Assembly: GCA_027922465.2 (NCBI GenBank)
Contig: BQMF02000043.1
Coordinates: forward strand, 186,001 to 250,000
Origin: Turritopsis dohrnii
Lineage: Eukaryota; Cnidaria; Hydrozoa; Anthoathecata; Oceaniidae
Direction: 5' to 3'
Length of the DNA stretch: 64,000 bases
The notes under the pieces were generated by a model. That model saw only the letters and a program-made list of their open reading frames with translations, was not told the origin of the DNA and did not search any database. Made by a program: the position numbers and the translations under genes. Positions 11,574 to 22,877 of this stretch are shown in pieces (the stretch's first letter is position 1; every line of letters begins with the position of its first letter).

Positions 11574-14500
11574 TCATTTCACACGTAACATGATTCGAAG
11601 TTTATCAAATTTCGCTTTGGGTAAGCTTTTCGTTAAGATATCAGCAACCATCTCATCTGTGGGGCAATATTCGACTTTAATCACTTTCTCTCCAACAGCT
11701 TGTCTAACGTAATGAAATTTAATGTCGATGTGCTTTGTTCTTGAATTCGATCTTGGATTTTTGCTAAGTCCAATAGCACCTTGATTGTCTTCATACAATG
11801 TCGTTGGCGTTGTTTGTTTGAACCCAATGTCGTTCAATAATTGTCGAAGCCAAGTTGCTTCTTGTGCAGCATGACTGAGAGAAATGTACTCAGCTTCTGT
11901 AGAAGACAGTGCAATAACAGATTGACGCTGTGATCGCCATGTGATTGGAGACCCTCCAATCTGAAAGACGTACCCAGATGTCGACTTTCTGAATATCTTA
12001 TCACCTGCCCAATCAGCGTCAGTGTAAGCAGACAAATTGACTTTATTTGTTTTCGATGCGACAAACTCTAAACAATAGTTCAATGTCCCTTTTATGTAAC
12101 GAAACACACGTTTGATTCCTTTCCAGTGTTCTTGGCTAGGGTTAGACATAAACTGGCTTAATACTCCAACTGCATAAGATAGATCAGGTCGTGTACCGAT
12201 GGAAGCATAGATGAGTGATCCAATAGCAGCTTGGTAATCCTTGAGATTGACAGGGTGATCTTCTGTGGGCATTTTTTCGAAAAGCTTGCCAGTCTCCATT
12301 GGTGTTGATACTGGCTTACACTCATCCATTCCAAAACGCTTTAGCACATTTTGTAAATAAGCTGTTTGACTGATTCGAAGAATACCTTCTTTACGATCTC
12401 GCTTAATTGACATACCAAGGATGTAATTAATTTTACCTTAATCAACCATATCAAATTCATTCTCGAGATTCTTCTTTTCCTGGTCGAGAAGTTCAAGATC
12501 ATCAGATGCTAAAATGACATCATCAACATAAATAGCAATAATCATCAAAGAGATTCTGTTATTCTCTTTGACACATTTGTAATAAATACATGGATCAGCA
12601 TCACTAGCATTATACCCATTTTCTTTCAAATAGCGATCGATTTTTAAGTTCCACAAACGAGCAGCTTGTTTCAGACCATAGATACTTTTATGAAGCTTGC
12701 AAACTTTGCTCGGATCATCGACAAAACCTTTAGGTTGTTTCATGTAGATTTCTGCATCTAGATCTCCATTTAAAAATGCAGTTTTGACATCCATTTGATG
12801 AACATCAAGATTGAGCTCATTAGCAATAGCTAAGACAGTCCTTATAGAATTATATTTGGCAACAGGAGCGAAAGTATCATCAAAATCAATGCCTTGCTTT
12901 TGGGAATATCCTTGAGCAACAAGACGAGCTTTGTGTCTGTTGATTTGACCATCTGCACCACGTTTCTCTTTGAAAACCCAGCGACTACCAACTACGTTTT
13001 TTCCTTCAGGAAGATCGACTAGATCCCAGGTGCGATTTTTGATGAGTGAATCCATCTCATCTTGAACAGCTTTACGCCATTGATCAGCTTTGCTGCAACT
13101 CATTGCTTCTTCATAGCTGGAAGGCTCATTATTACTAACAGCAATGCTAGCATTTTCAACGAAATCCCACCAATTTCCAGTAAGAACACCGAGACGATCA
13201 GGTGCTCTTCTCTCGCGTTGAATACGTTGATTGATTACGTTAGGGACTTCTCGTGGAATAGCTTGGTCAGGAGCAGCTTGGTGATCAGGTACAGGTTGAT
13301 TTTCAGGTGCATGGTCAGCAATCTCATCAACATTTGAATCAAAGTAAAACTCACAAGGTTCATCGATAATGTCTCGTTTGGTGGAGTATCCCACTTTCGG
13401 AAATTCCTCTTCAAAAAACAGAACATCATTACTTCGAATCATTTTTCTTGATTCAGGATTAAATAACTTGTACCCTTTGCTATCACTATGGTAACCAACG
13501 AAGATGCATGAAATAGAACGTTTATCTAATTTGTTCTTTTGGTTTTCAGAAGGCACGTGAACCATAGCTTTGCAACCGAAAACTCGTAAGTGGTGTACGG
13601 TAGGCTTCCTTTTAAACCAGCATTCGAATGGTGTTTGATCTTTCAATTTCGACGTTGGACTGCGATTTCGAACGTAAACCGCTGTTGCAACCGCTTCAGC
13701 CCAAAACTCCAAGCCTAGGTTAGTTTGATGAAGCATTGATCTCGCTAAATCGAGGATAGTGCGATTCATTCTCTCAGAAACACCATTTTGCTGTGGCGAA
13801 TAAGGAATCGTAAACTCTCGTTGGATCCCTTTATCTTTACAAAACTGATTAAACTCATTTGAAGTGTATTCTCCACCATTGTCGGAGTGGAGTCTCTTAA
13901 TTTTACAGCATTTTCCATCAAAGCAACATACTCTTTGAATTTCGACAGTGTTTCACTTTTAGCCTTCATAGTGTATAGTACGGTATACCTCGAAAAGTCA
14001 TCGATGAAGGTAACAAAATATTTCGATCCTCCCACTGAATCAATACTCATAGGTCCACAGACGTCACTATGGATCAACTCCAAAGGTTGCTCAGTTTCAG
14101 ATTCTGACCTTTTTGGAAACGAATTTCGGTGTTGTTTTCCAACTGCACAGCCTTCACACTTTAGGTCACTCATCTCTTTAGAATCGATCTGCAAACCAGT
14201 AACTAATTCTTTGTCATTTAAGGATTTTAAACTTTCATAACCTAAATGACCATATCGTTGGTGCCATAAATGTAAGGATTGTTGTTTAGTTGCCTTTCCA
14301 ATGCAACAAGTTTCATTAAAATCCACAGTATTGAGTTTATACAATTTGCCATGTTTATGGCCAATAACGTAATCCTTCCCATCGATATTAATACCACATG
14401 ATTGTCCCTGGAACTCAACAACAACACCCTTCTCCGTAACAGACGGCAGTGAGAAAAGTTTGTTTTGCAATTTCGGCACGTAAAGAACGTCCTTCAAAAC

Positions 14501-15496
14501 AATATCGACTTTTTCATCTTTGTTTAGCACGGTTAAATGCACTTCCCCTTTTCCATACGAATACAGACAACTATTATCTGCTAATTGAATGCACAATGGT
14601 TGATTGAACTTATGAAAGTTTTTAATGCTTTTCCTCTCATAAGTCATATGTTGAGATGCTCCAGAATCTATCCACCATTCTTCTCCATTATTCGGATTAG
14701 AGGACACGAGAGCGATTTCTGGCGACTGATCAGTCTGGTTAGACAAATTTGCTTTTTGTTTGGCATTCTCATCACGCTTTTTCTTGGTACAATCTCGGGC
14801 ATAATGGTTTTTTCCTTTACAATAATGACATATAAAGTCTTTCGGTTTTTTCGGATCTTTCGGATTTTTAGTGAAAAGAGCATCCTTAACTCTGTCCTTT
14901 GAGGCAGGAAATTTCATCTTTTCAGCTTCATGAATTAAACGGTCACGAACATATTCCCATGTCAAATTATCTTCAGCAATGGTTTCCAATGCAGTTATCA
15001 GAAAATTAAATTCTTCAGTAAGACTACTTATCAAAATGATAACTAAATCGTGTTCAGCTATAGGATCGCCTATTGCTTCTAAATGTTCCGCAATCGTCTT
15101 GACAGAATTGATATGTTCAACCATATCACCACCTTTCTGTAACTTTGCTGAATACAACTTTCTTCGCAGCTGTATTTTTTTCGAAAGCGTCTTCTGCTGG
15201 AAATGTTTTGCTAAGCTATCCCAAGCTTCTTTTCCAGTTTCAGCAGAACGTACATAGATTTGGAGATTAGTCGAGATTGATAAACAAACACTAGCAAGAG
15301 CAAGATTCTCTCTCTTTTTAAATTTACGTTTCTCTTCTTCATCACCAGCTTCGTTTAAAACTTCGGAACCATTCACAATCTCCCAGAGATCTCTTCCGAT
15401 TAAAAACATTTTCATATTAAACTTCCACGTATGGTAGTTCTCAGCTGTAAGTTTCTCAAATTTAAAGTCAAGTCCCTTATCAGCAGCCATAGCCAT
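11574..15496 (-). pseudogene. Copia Gag-Pol polyprotein with one frameshift and one stop
   Basis: The start is an ATG at 15496, 70 bp inside the PBS. In order: a Gag domain (about 15490-14850), a CCHC zinc knuckle CHYCKGKNHYARDC (about 14830-14790), an aspartic protease site WIDSGAS (about 14675), an integrase with an HHCC zinc module (about 14270-14150) and DDE core (from about 14070), reverse transcriptase with YVDD (12516-12530), and RNase H with YTDADW, TEAEY and EDNQGAI motifs (about 12040-11780). A one-base shift near 13900, in an A-rich run in the integrase core, moves the frame. An in-frame TAA at 12438-12440 cuts RT from RNase H. With LTRs this young, the copy probably arose or was mobilised recently but is not autonomous as read. 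Confidence 0.95.
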
Positions 15497-15566
15497 AGTC
15501 AGCGAAAGTAATACTATACTGGATCAAGATATAACATAAACTTCGTGTTTTAAAACATGCGGTTGT

Positions 15567-15580
15567 CTGGGCCCATAACC
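15567..15580 (-). promoter_or_regulatory. Copia primer-binding site, complementary to the tRNA-iMet anticodon arm
   Basis: Directly next to the 5' LTR, the plus strand reads CTGGGCCCATAACC. This is the anticodon stem-loop sequence of eukaryotic initiator tRNA-Met, so the site would pair with an internal or half tRNA, as in Drosophila copia. Standard priming uses the tRNA 3' end instead. Confidence 0.85.
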
Positions 15581-15830
15581 TGTTAAAGTTATTTTGCACA
15601 GAGAACTTTTCCAATTCTAACATAGAACTTCTTCTAGTAAAAAAAACTTACATCATGTACAGACTCGTTAAAAAACAAGAACGTAAAAAACAAAGACCTA
15701 TAGAAAAAACTAAACAATGCAACACGCTACATACATAAAAAGAAACCAACGCATTGTCGAAATAGAAATAGACATACGTCATACGAGTCACATATTCAGT
15801 ATAGAAACAATCTTTTGTCTATTATCAACA
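15581..15830 (-). repeat. Copia 5' LTR
   Basis: 250 bp, 249 identical to the other LTR by eye. Confidence 0.97.
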
Positions 15831-16035
15831 AAAAGGGCCAAAAAAATGGAAATTTCTCAAACAATCGGCGTTATTTTTTAAAGTTGAAATTAAGATTTTA
15901 CAGGTCTTAATTCTAATATATTTCATTATGAGCTTTATAGAATTTGACTTCAGAGGCTTTTGAAGTAAAAAGATTGACATAATGCAGTAACTGAAGATTT
16001 TTTTCTCGATAGTTCGTAAAACCTTTACAAGATCT

Positions 16036-16617
16036 TTGTATAGAACAAATATTACCTTAGGAGAAAACATCTTTGCAGGAGAATTTCTTGAGTTTCATAA
16101 AACAGTCTATGAATTTGCAACGACCAACAGAGGTTATCACGTTTATCGTAATTCAACATGGAGAAGTGTTGCGCTACATCAACAAGTGAAGGTTTTAAAA
16201 GAAACCAGTACAATGTCAAGGGACATTGACCCATATTGTTGCATGATAACGATAACAAGAATCGACAGAATTGGTGATGTCACGGTTGGTCACATACCAA
16301 GAGAGCTTTCCAGATTTGTTTTTTATTTCCTCCACGAAGGAGGATCCGTTACTAGTACGGTCGCATGTCTAACGCCAAATATGTCACCTATTCCAGAAGG
16401 AGGGCTTGAGATCCCCATTCTAATGCATTTTGTGCATGAAAACGGTGTGATACTAGAAAAGATGAAACGCTTTGTAGGTGATCAAACTTTAGATGTGAAA
16501 GAACTCTTTGGAGACAATGAAGAGTCAGATGAAGGGGAAGTTGAAGCAGAAATAGAGGTAGAATCAGATGACGATGAAGGAATTAGAGAAATTAATGAAA
16601 GCATTAATGAAAAATAG
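16036..16617 (+). CDS. HIRAN-domain protein carried by the TIR element
   Basis: The frame encodes up to about 193 residues. Residues 63-135 fit a HIRAN domain: a strand with a DPY start, then VGHIPRELSR, a FLHEGGSV segment and the hallmark GGLEIPILMHFV. HIRAN domains bind 3'-ends of single-stranded DNA in HLTF-type remodelers. Stand-alone HIRAN ORFs are common in repetitive families of cnidarian and fish genomes (from memory). The last 40 residues are strongly acidic (DDDE runs). The frame is open from 15991 but has no ATG until 16210, just before the domain. Either translation starts there (about 135 residues) or an upstream exon was lost; a weak acceptor ends near 16043. It lies wholly between the TIRs, so it is cargo or an accessory gene of the element. 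Confidence 0.65.
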   Translation: MYRTNITLGENIFAGEFLEFHKTVYEFATTNRGYHVYRNSTWRSVALHQQVKVLKETSTMSRDIDPYCCMITITRIDRIGDVTVGHIPRELSRFVFYFLHEGGSVTSTVACLTPNMSPIPEGGLEIPILMHFVHENGVILEKMKRFVGDQTLDVKELFGDNEESDEGEVEAEIEVESDDDEGIREINESINEK

Positions 16618-16840
16618 GACGAAATAATTGTAATAGATTAAGTCTTACGATGCATTAAATGATATATATTAGAAGACATTTGTAGTATAATTTAAAATTT
16701 GAACAGAAAAAGTGAAAAATAGTGCTTAAAATTTTTTTTTCTTTTTTACTTTTGAGGCGTAAATGACGGCCCAAAGTGGCGTTAAGGAAAAACGTTGGGG
16801 TGGCGGAATAAGGGCCGGCGTAAAAAGAGCTGGCGTTAAA

Positions 16841-16871
16841 TTAGGGCCGGCGTAAAAAGGGCCGATAAGGT
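16841..16871 (-). repeat. Right TIR of the HIRAN element
   Basis: 31 bp, the exact inverse of 11198-11228. Confidence 0.9.
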
Positions 16872-17190
16872 CGATCTTTTAAAACGCATTGGGTAAGGTT
16901 AGAACTGGAACACAAAGTGCGACAGCCTCTCTCGAAAGTTCCTACCTCACCATTGATGCAAAATACTCACTATTCTAGTCAATGCTGTGCATAATTTAAG
17001 ATGGTCACTTTTTCACACAGCGCCTTATATCGCTTCTAAATACTAGAGCTACCGTATCACCTTTACCATTCACATCGGCACAATTGAGGCAACAAACTGT
17101 ATACTGAGACAAATAATTGATAGGTAGAAAGATTAATGATGATAGTTGGCTAGGGTGTTGTGTTTCTCTGTCCGTACTCAAGGAAGAAAT
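16872..17190. other. No recognisable gene
   Basis: Spacer between the HIRAN element and a low-complexity run. Confidence 0.5.
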
Positions 17191-17315
17191 TGTTTATTTA
17201 TATTTTGTTTATTTATTTATTTATTCATTTATTTATTTATTCATTTATTTGTTTATTCATTTATTTATTTGTTTGTTTATTTATTTGTTTGTTTTTTTAT
17301 TTATTTGTTTATTTT
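17191..17315 (+). repeat. Degenerate TTTA/TTTG/TTCA microsatellite
   Basis: Tetranucleotide repeat with interruptions. It is open in all three plus frames only because the unit lacks stops. Confidence 0.9.
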
Positions 17316-17650
17316 CAGTTGGATATAAACTATAGTATACAATACCAGTCAAGTCCAACATGCAACAAACTATATGAAAACGATAGAAAAAGTAAAACAA
17401 AAAAAATAAGGAATTAAAAAAAATATGAAGGTTATGACTTATTTTCAGTCGACATATAATGCCAGAATTCTTGCATTCAAGGTTAGAAATGTAAAGCTTT
17501 GTTATGCAGATGAATTAAGTTATTAATACAGTATGTTTCAAAAAATGGAACCAAGAATTATAACCACTTTTAGGTAAATGAATTTTTGTCAACAAGCAAT
17601 AAATTTTATATCAGTATGGAGCCGATTTTATAAGCTTTCTGAAGTTGTAT

Positions 17651-17980
17651 GTTTTTTATTTATTTTATTTATTTATTTATTTTATTTTACGAATGTTTAC
17701 CCAGGATAGCCTCTTCAGTTCCGTAAGGTACTGTTATCAATGAGGGTCCTGCGAAGGAGGTCCTAGAGCATTTAAAGCCCCCATTTGGGCTACGGAAGCT
17801 GTAATGACAGGAACCGCTCAACTAGACAACCACCCTAGACATCATTCCTACTCTCTTGCTGAGTGCTAAGCAGAGAGGATTGATTCACACTGTTATAGTC
17901 GCTGGCATGACTCGGTCGGGGATTGAACCCGCGACCTCCCGAACAGGAAGCGAGCACTCTACCACAAGGCTACCAGTCGG
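17651..17980 (-). mobile_element. tRNA-derived SINE, second family
   Basis: On the minus strand a tRNA-like head (17980 down to 17909) has an A-box-like stretch (TAGCCTTGTGGTAGAG) and a B-box-like GGTTCAATCCC. It is followed by a body of about 220 bp and a tail of TAAAATAAAT repeats at 17651-17690. The body is unrelated by eye to the SINE at 4697-5004. Confidence 0.8.
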
Positions 17981-18689
17981 TAGTTTTAGTAAAATGAGAA
18001 GTAAACGAAGAGAAAATCGAAAATATTAGTTTGCACTAATATTTTACTAATAGAATTTTGACTTCGTGACTTTTTTTGTCCAAAAATATTTTTTTAATGC
18101 CCTTTGTTATCCAAGGTTTTTTCTCTTTTTAAGTTGATTTGTAGTGAGCTTTCTTGTAACTACACATTGATTCGCAAGAGCAGGGATTTTTCGCATAAGT
18201 AAGTAAGTGGAAATGTTAAGGTCTTTTTCCTCAAATTCTAGAGTTTTATTCAATTTTATTTAGTCAAAGTGCTCATTAAATTTATCGTTTTCAAAATGTT
18301 TCCAGTGTCTAGTAAAATTTGGGATCAATGAAGCTAAATTAGTTAAGACTTAAACTGTGGCAAATAATCAGATAGTTCAGTTATAAACTTTCCTGATATG
18401 TTTATTAAATAATGTGGAGATATAAAAATGTTTCTGAATTGCAAAAAAAGACATCTTATATTCCAAAGTTAATCTCGATTTATTTTGTTTCAATGGATAT
18501 TGGATTTAATATATCTGACAATCACATCATGAATCTAGAACGTATTATCGTTGTAGCCAATTCACTCGTTTGTACCTAAATTTACTGCAAGAAGAGTGTC
18601 AGAATGTGCTTAGGAAAGTTGTTGTTTTGGGGGAAATAATAACCCTAAGGGATCATACTTTACGTAAATAAAATTACTAGATAGCTACA
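17981..18689. other. No recognisable gene
   Basis: AT-rich; nothing supportable. Confidence 0.5.
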
Positions 18690-19770
18690 CTTCACTAGTT
18701 TATTAAAACTTGAGAGTCAACACGAAACACCACCCTACAAGTATACTTATGGAAAGTTATTTCTAGTAAAAAGTCAAAAGGAGTGAAGAACATAACAAAG
18801 CATAGGAGAAAATCATTTAAACATATTCCATAACAAGTCTCACAACCACGGAAAACAATACCACGTAATAGCCACGTAAAACAGTACCAAATAAATAAAT
18901 AAATAAAAAACACGAGAGTTATCGCTATAACTCTCGTGTTATATCGAGTTTTCGGCTATAAGCTTCGTCTTCCAAGAACAATAATTCAAACGGGTCTTGT
19001 GCTGTTCAAAAGTCACTAGCTAAAATTCATACTACATACCTACTAAGTTTTCGAGAAGATAATATATTACAGTCTTCTGTAACGTACTTCCAGACCATTG
19101 TGATAATAAAACATCTAACTCTTGTTCGCTATATAAATTTTTTTGTTAATGTTCCGGTAAAATCAACAAAACAATTTATGGTAATACCATTTTAATCTTG
19201 ATCACAAAAATCACCGATTTTGCTTTCACCATCAATATTCTAGATATTAATATTTATTCATCGTTTACAAAAAAGTAACATATACGTTCTCAAAAAGCTT
19301 TAACATATCGAAACTCACTCCTTGCAATGACTATGACATTTGACTCATGACTTTGTAGTGTCTGTTTGTTTAAATAATAGTATCAAATTTCATGGCCTCT
19401 GCTTCTAGAGGGCGGTATTGTCAACAAGGTGTGAGATTGGCGCAAAATTCGTTATTATTCCAATGTTATTACCGGAAAACTCGCATGAAAGTGCAAGACT
19501 AATATTGATTGCCACATTCCAAGTTACATTAGTTGTGTTATGACATTTGGATCACAATGCAAAGCCTTAAAATACATCATATTGTACATGCGAGCAAACT
19601 CGGATAGTTTTACATCCTTCATGTTGTAAGTTGTCTATGATTTTGTGTTCAGCCTCAAAAGGTGGAATACAGCTAGTGAAAAAATATGAAAAAATGTATA
19701 AATGATATGTACATCATGTTTATCGTATTCACGGCTTGATGATAAGGCAAAGAAGTTTTGATTTTTGTTA
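18690..19770 (+). repeat. Unnamed dispersed repeat, copy B
   Basis: This is the longest copy. It has the uninterrupted CACTAGTTTATTA site that is split by the MITE in copy A, the GTTATCGCTATAACTCTCG block (near 18913) and the CTTCGTCTTCCAAGAAC block shared with copy C, and the GGGCGGTATTGTCAACAA and GCTTGATGATAAG blocks shared with copy D. Confidence 0.7.
18842..18910 (+). mobile_element. Truncated SINE tail inserted in copy B
   Basis: Contains CCACGTAAAACAGTACC followed by AAATAAAT repeats, the tail of the 4697-5004 family. Copy C lacks it at the same point. Confidence 0.7.
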
Positions 19771-19866
19771 TTGGTCAGTGCCGCAAGGTAGCTGATCTTT
19801 CATTTACCCATTTCCGTCAGTCCGTCCATGTGTAACGCCCCCGTTAAGTAGGTAAGTAACCAAGTA

Positions 19867-22850
19867 TTATTTTATTTCCATAATAATAACTAAATATATC
19901 TACAAGAACTGAAAATGGAAGGAGACCACCTAATAGTAAAATACTAATCAGAGGGAGTGGCCACCAAATATGCTACTTCAATATATTGGACAAAAAAATA
20001 AAAAATTAAATGAAATAAAAAAAATGAAAAATAAAAAACAAATGAAAATTAAAAATAAAAACAAAAATAATAACAATAATCTAAGGCCGTCAAGGGTCGA
20101 TTATTAATTAGGACAACTTAATAAACCTCTATTTCTTGCCCTGGTTCCGTATAAATGATTAATTTTTGAGAATTGAAAAGTATTAAGCGTGTTTAGAGGT
20201 AAACAAGAGTTCATGTTTTGGTGCACAAATTGTATGTTAAGGACTTTGACAAGATCAAAAACATTTAGGATTTTTAGTTCGGAAAAAATCGGAGCGCTAA
20301 ATGTACGATTATTAAAAAATGTCATGATTCCTATAGCAAACTTTTGAAGAACCAGTATTCGATGTGTGGTTTGAGTATCACAAAGCCCTCAAAGCTGACA
20401 AGCGTAACGAAGATGAGAGTTGAAAAGAGAATGGTAAATTCCAACTAGAGCTTTTTTTGGAATAAAATGGCGAATTTTTGATAATACCCCATTAGCCCTT
20501 TGCAGTTTAAGACACAATTTGGAAACATGAGTTTTCCACTGAAGATGTTCTTCTAAATGAACACCTAAATATTTCACACTAGTGCTTGGGTAAATACGCT
20601 TTCCAAAAACTTTAAGAACAGGTATGAAAGGCAAAGATTTAGTTTTTGATCTGAAAATTAGAAATTCTGTTTTTTCAGCATTTAGAGCAATTTTATTGGC
20701 ATTTAGGCAGCTGCTCAGGAAATTAAGGTCAAGATTGACTTTCCTACATAGGCGCTCTAATGAGTTTGAAAAGTATAACAGGTGAGTGTCGTCCGCAAAG
20801 TGGTAAGTTTCAGATGACACAATTGCTGTATTAAGGTCATTGGTATACAACAAGAATAACAGAGGCTCCAAAACTGAGCCTTGAGTGACACCATGTTTAA
20901 CCAATTTTAGCTTAGACTTAGCAATACCAACAGCTACGTATTGAAGACGAGATGACAGATAAGATCTAAACCATTGGTTAACAACTCCTCTTAATCCATA
21001 GTGCTCAAGCTTCGAGAGGAGAATAGAATGATCAACGGTATCAAATTCCTTTTGCAGATCGACAAACACACCACATGTAAACTCCCCTTTATCTAAACAA
21101 CGTCTTATTCGCTCAACAATATTAAGTAATGTGTGAATGGTAGAATGAGATTTCCGAAAGCCAAACTGCTTTTGGTAGATAATATTATGAATATTAACAA
21201 AATTTACTACCCTATGATACAATAGTTTTTCAAAACTTTTTTCAATATTGGATAATAGGGAAATTGGGCGGTAATTAGAGACTTCAAGGGGTGAGCCTTT
21301 TTTGAAAATAGGAATAACTTTAGAGTTTTTCAGTGTGTTTGGAAAGCTACCGGTTTCGTAGGAGCGGTTAACAAGGAAAGCAATTGGATTGGATGTATCG
21401 CAATGAAAAAATTTTAATATTCTCATAGGAATACTGTTAGGTCCAGATGATTTGGAAAGTGAAAAAGACAAGATAGTTTTCGAGACTTCTTCAGCAGTAA
21501 CAGGAGATAAGAACTTGGAGTTTGGATTTTTATTTCGAAGATAAGAAGAAAAATGCTTGTGAGATTTGGGAATTTTGGTCGGATAGGGTCAGGTATAGAA
21601 GTGAAAAAGTCGTTAAAAGATTCAGCTACTTGGATAGGATCAGAAAGAACACTGTTGTGGGACTTAAGGGAAATAGGTGAAAATAATTTCTTTGGTCTTA
21701 TTGAAATAAGTTCCGCGACGCCTTGCCAGATTTTTTGGATGTTGTTGGAATAAGTTTGGAAATAAGATGTGAAATGATTGTTTTTGCTTTGTCTGATGAG
21801 GCTCACAATCATATTCCTATAACGTTTAAATAGTACATGAAATTCTCTTTTTATGGTAGGATTCTTAGCTTTTAAGAATTTTTGGAAATAAAAATCCCGT
21901 TTAGACATTGATTTGATCATAGCTTTGGTAATCCATAGTTTTTGACGAGGTTTTAGTTGTCTTTTGATGAGCTTGACTGTGGGTAGATGACGATCTACAA
22001 GGTTTTGCATTTTGTCGTTAAAAATATCAAAGCAGTGGCTCGAGTCATTTGACTCGGCTTGAGAAAACATTTCGTCCCAGTTAATGTCAAAATATTGAAG
22101 TATAAAGTTTTTCCTGTCAAATTTAGACCAATCTTTAATGAATACAGGCTCTCTTCTTCCGTCATTATCAATAGAGTCAGATTTGAAAAGACAGAACTGA
22201 GGTAAATGATCAGAAATGTTATGTATAATATTGCCAGAAATACATTGATTATCAGTGATGGAAGAAAAGATGTTGTCAATTAAAGTTTGGGAGCTCTCTG
22301 TTATTCTTGTTAGAAGAAGTATCTGAGGGAGGATCAAATTTGAGCCTAGTGAATCAAGAAAGTAGGAAACATTTTCATCCGCATTTGCTTTTAAAAGATT
22401 AATATTGAAATCACCTAGTAGTAAAATGTTTTTGTTTTCCTTTCCAATTGAATTCAAAAAGTCTTTAAAAGAGGGCAGTAAGTCATCCATAGTCACACAA
22501 GAATGCCCATAAATACAACCAACTATTATGTTGGCTTTGTTAGGAAGTAAAATTTCAGCAAATACAGATTCAAGTTTCCTAGGAGTATAAAGCAGTTGAT
22601 CAAGATCAGCTCTAGCTTTGTAAGCAACTTTATCGGAAATAAAAAGTAAGGCACCTCCTGCGGTCGCTTCTGTTGGAGTATGGATTGAAGAATACCCAGA
22701 CAATTTGAAATGCATTGAGCTGTCTTTGTAAAGTCTAGTTTCGGAAATTCCAATAACACTGAATTGAGTTTTCAAAAGGGTCAAATGCTTGTTCAGTTCA
22801 AAATCAGAAAGTTCAAAGCGCAACATTAATTTTTGGAAGATATATCGCTA
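19867..22850 (-). mobile_element. 5'-truncated CR1/jockey-type LINE, minus strand
   Basis: The element is flanked by a 15-bp duplication with one mismatch (GTAAGTAACnAAGTA, at 19852-19866 and 22851-22865), marking it as a target-primed insertion. The 5' end lies inside the endonuclease domain. The 3' end is A/T-rich with a TTATTATTATGG-type tail. Confidence 0.9.
20104..22826 (-). pseudogene. LINE ORF2 (endonuclease plus reverse transcriptase), broken
   Basis: The first segment (22826-21423) has an APE-type endonuclease: VIGISETRL near the start, LLLGDFNINLL in the middle and SDHLPQF at its end. The second (21471-20392) is a reverse transcriptase: NYRPISLLSNIEKSFEK, a QKEFDTVDH motif (usually KAFD), VTQGSVLEPLLF (usually PQGSVLGP) and FADD at 20788-20799. 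The frame shifts between them near 21450. A stop at 20389-20391 separates the RT from a C-terminal tail ending at 20104. The altered KAFD and PQGS motifs suggest decay. It cannot make a full protein as read. Confidence 0.92.
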
Positions 22851-22877
22851 GTAAGTAACAAAGTAAATATATTACTA

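Larger units (their letters stand above)
11292..15830 (-). mobile_element. Ty1/Copia LTR retrotransposon, minus strand
   Basis: A complete 4,539-bp element with 250-bp LTRs and a 5-bp duplication AAAAG on both sides (11287-11291, 15831-15835). The LTRs differ at one position only (near 11523/15812), indicating a very recent insertion. It carries a Gag-protease-integrase-RT-RNase H frame in Copia order, but with one frameshift and one stop. It sits in the left subterminal repeats of the HIRAN transposon. Confidence 0.97.
11198..16871 (+). mobile_element. TIR DNA transposon carrying a HIRAN-domain ORF, split by Copia
   Basis: Perfect 31-bp inverted repeats lie at 11198-11228 and 16841-16871 and start ACCTTATCGGCCCTTTTTAC. 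Just inside both ends are further copies of GGGCCGGCGTAAAAAG-like motifs, a layout typical of subterminal transposase-binding repeats. Removing the Copia insertion leaves about 1.13 kb with one ORF (HIRAN domain) and no transposase, so it would depend on an enzyme supplied elsewhere. I could not find an unambiguous target-site duplication by eye. Confidence 0.75.

Noticed and set aside
11198..16871. Reading the whole 11.2-16.9 kb region as one Copia-related element
   Set aside because: The Copia LTRs and its 5-bp duplication lie strictly inside the 31-bp TIRs, so there are two nested elements.
17117..17417. Three overlapping plus-strand ORFs of 60-85 residues
   Set aside because: They translate a TTTA/TTTG microsatellite (FIYLFIYL-type peptides) and are open only because the unit lacks stop codons.
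17909..17980. Functional tRNA gene
   Set aside because: Also a SINE head, followed by body and A/T tail; the anticodon stem is imperfect.
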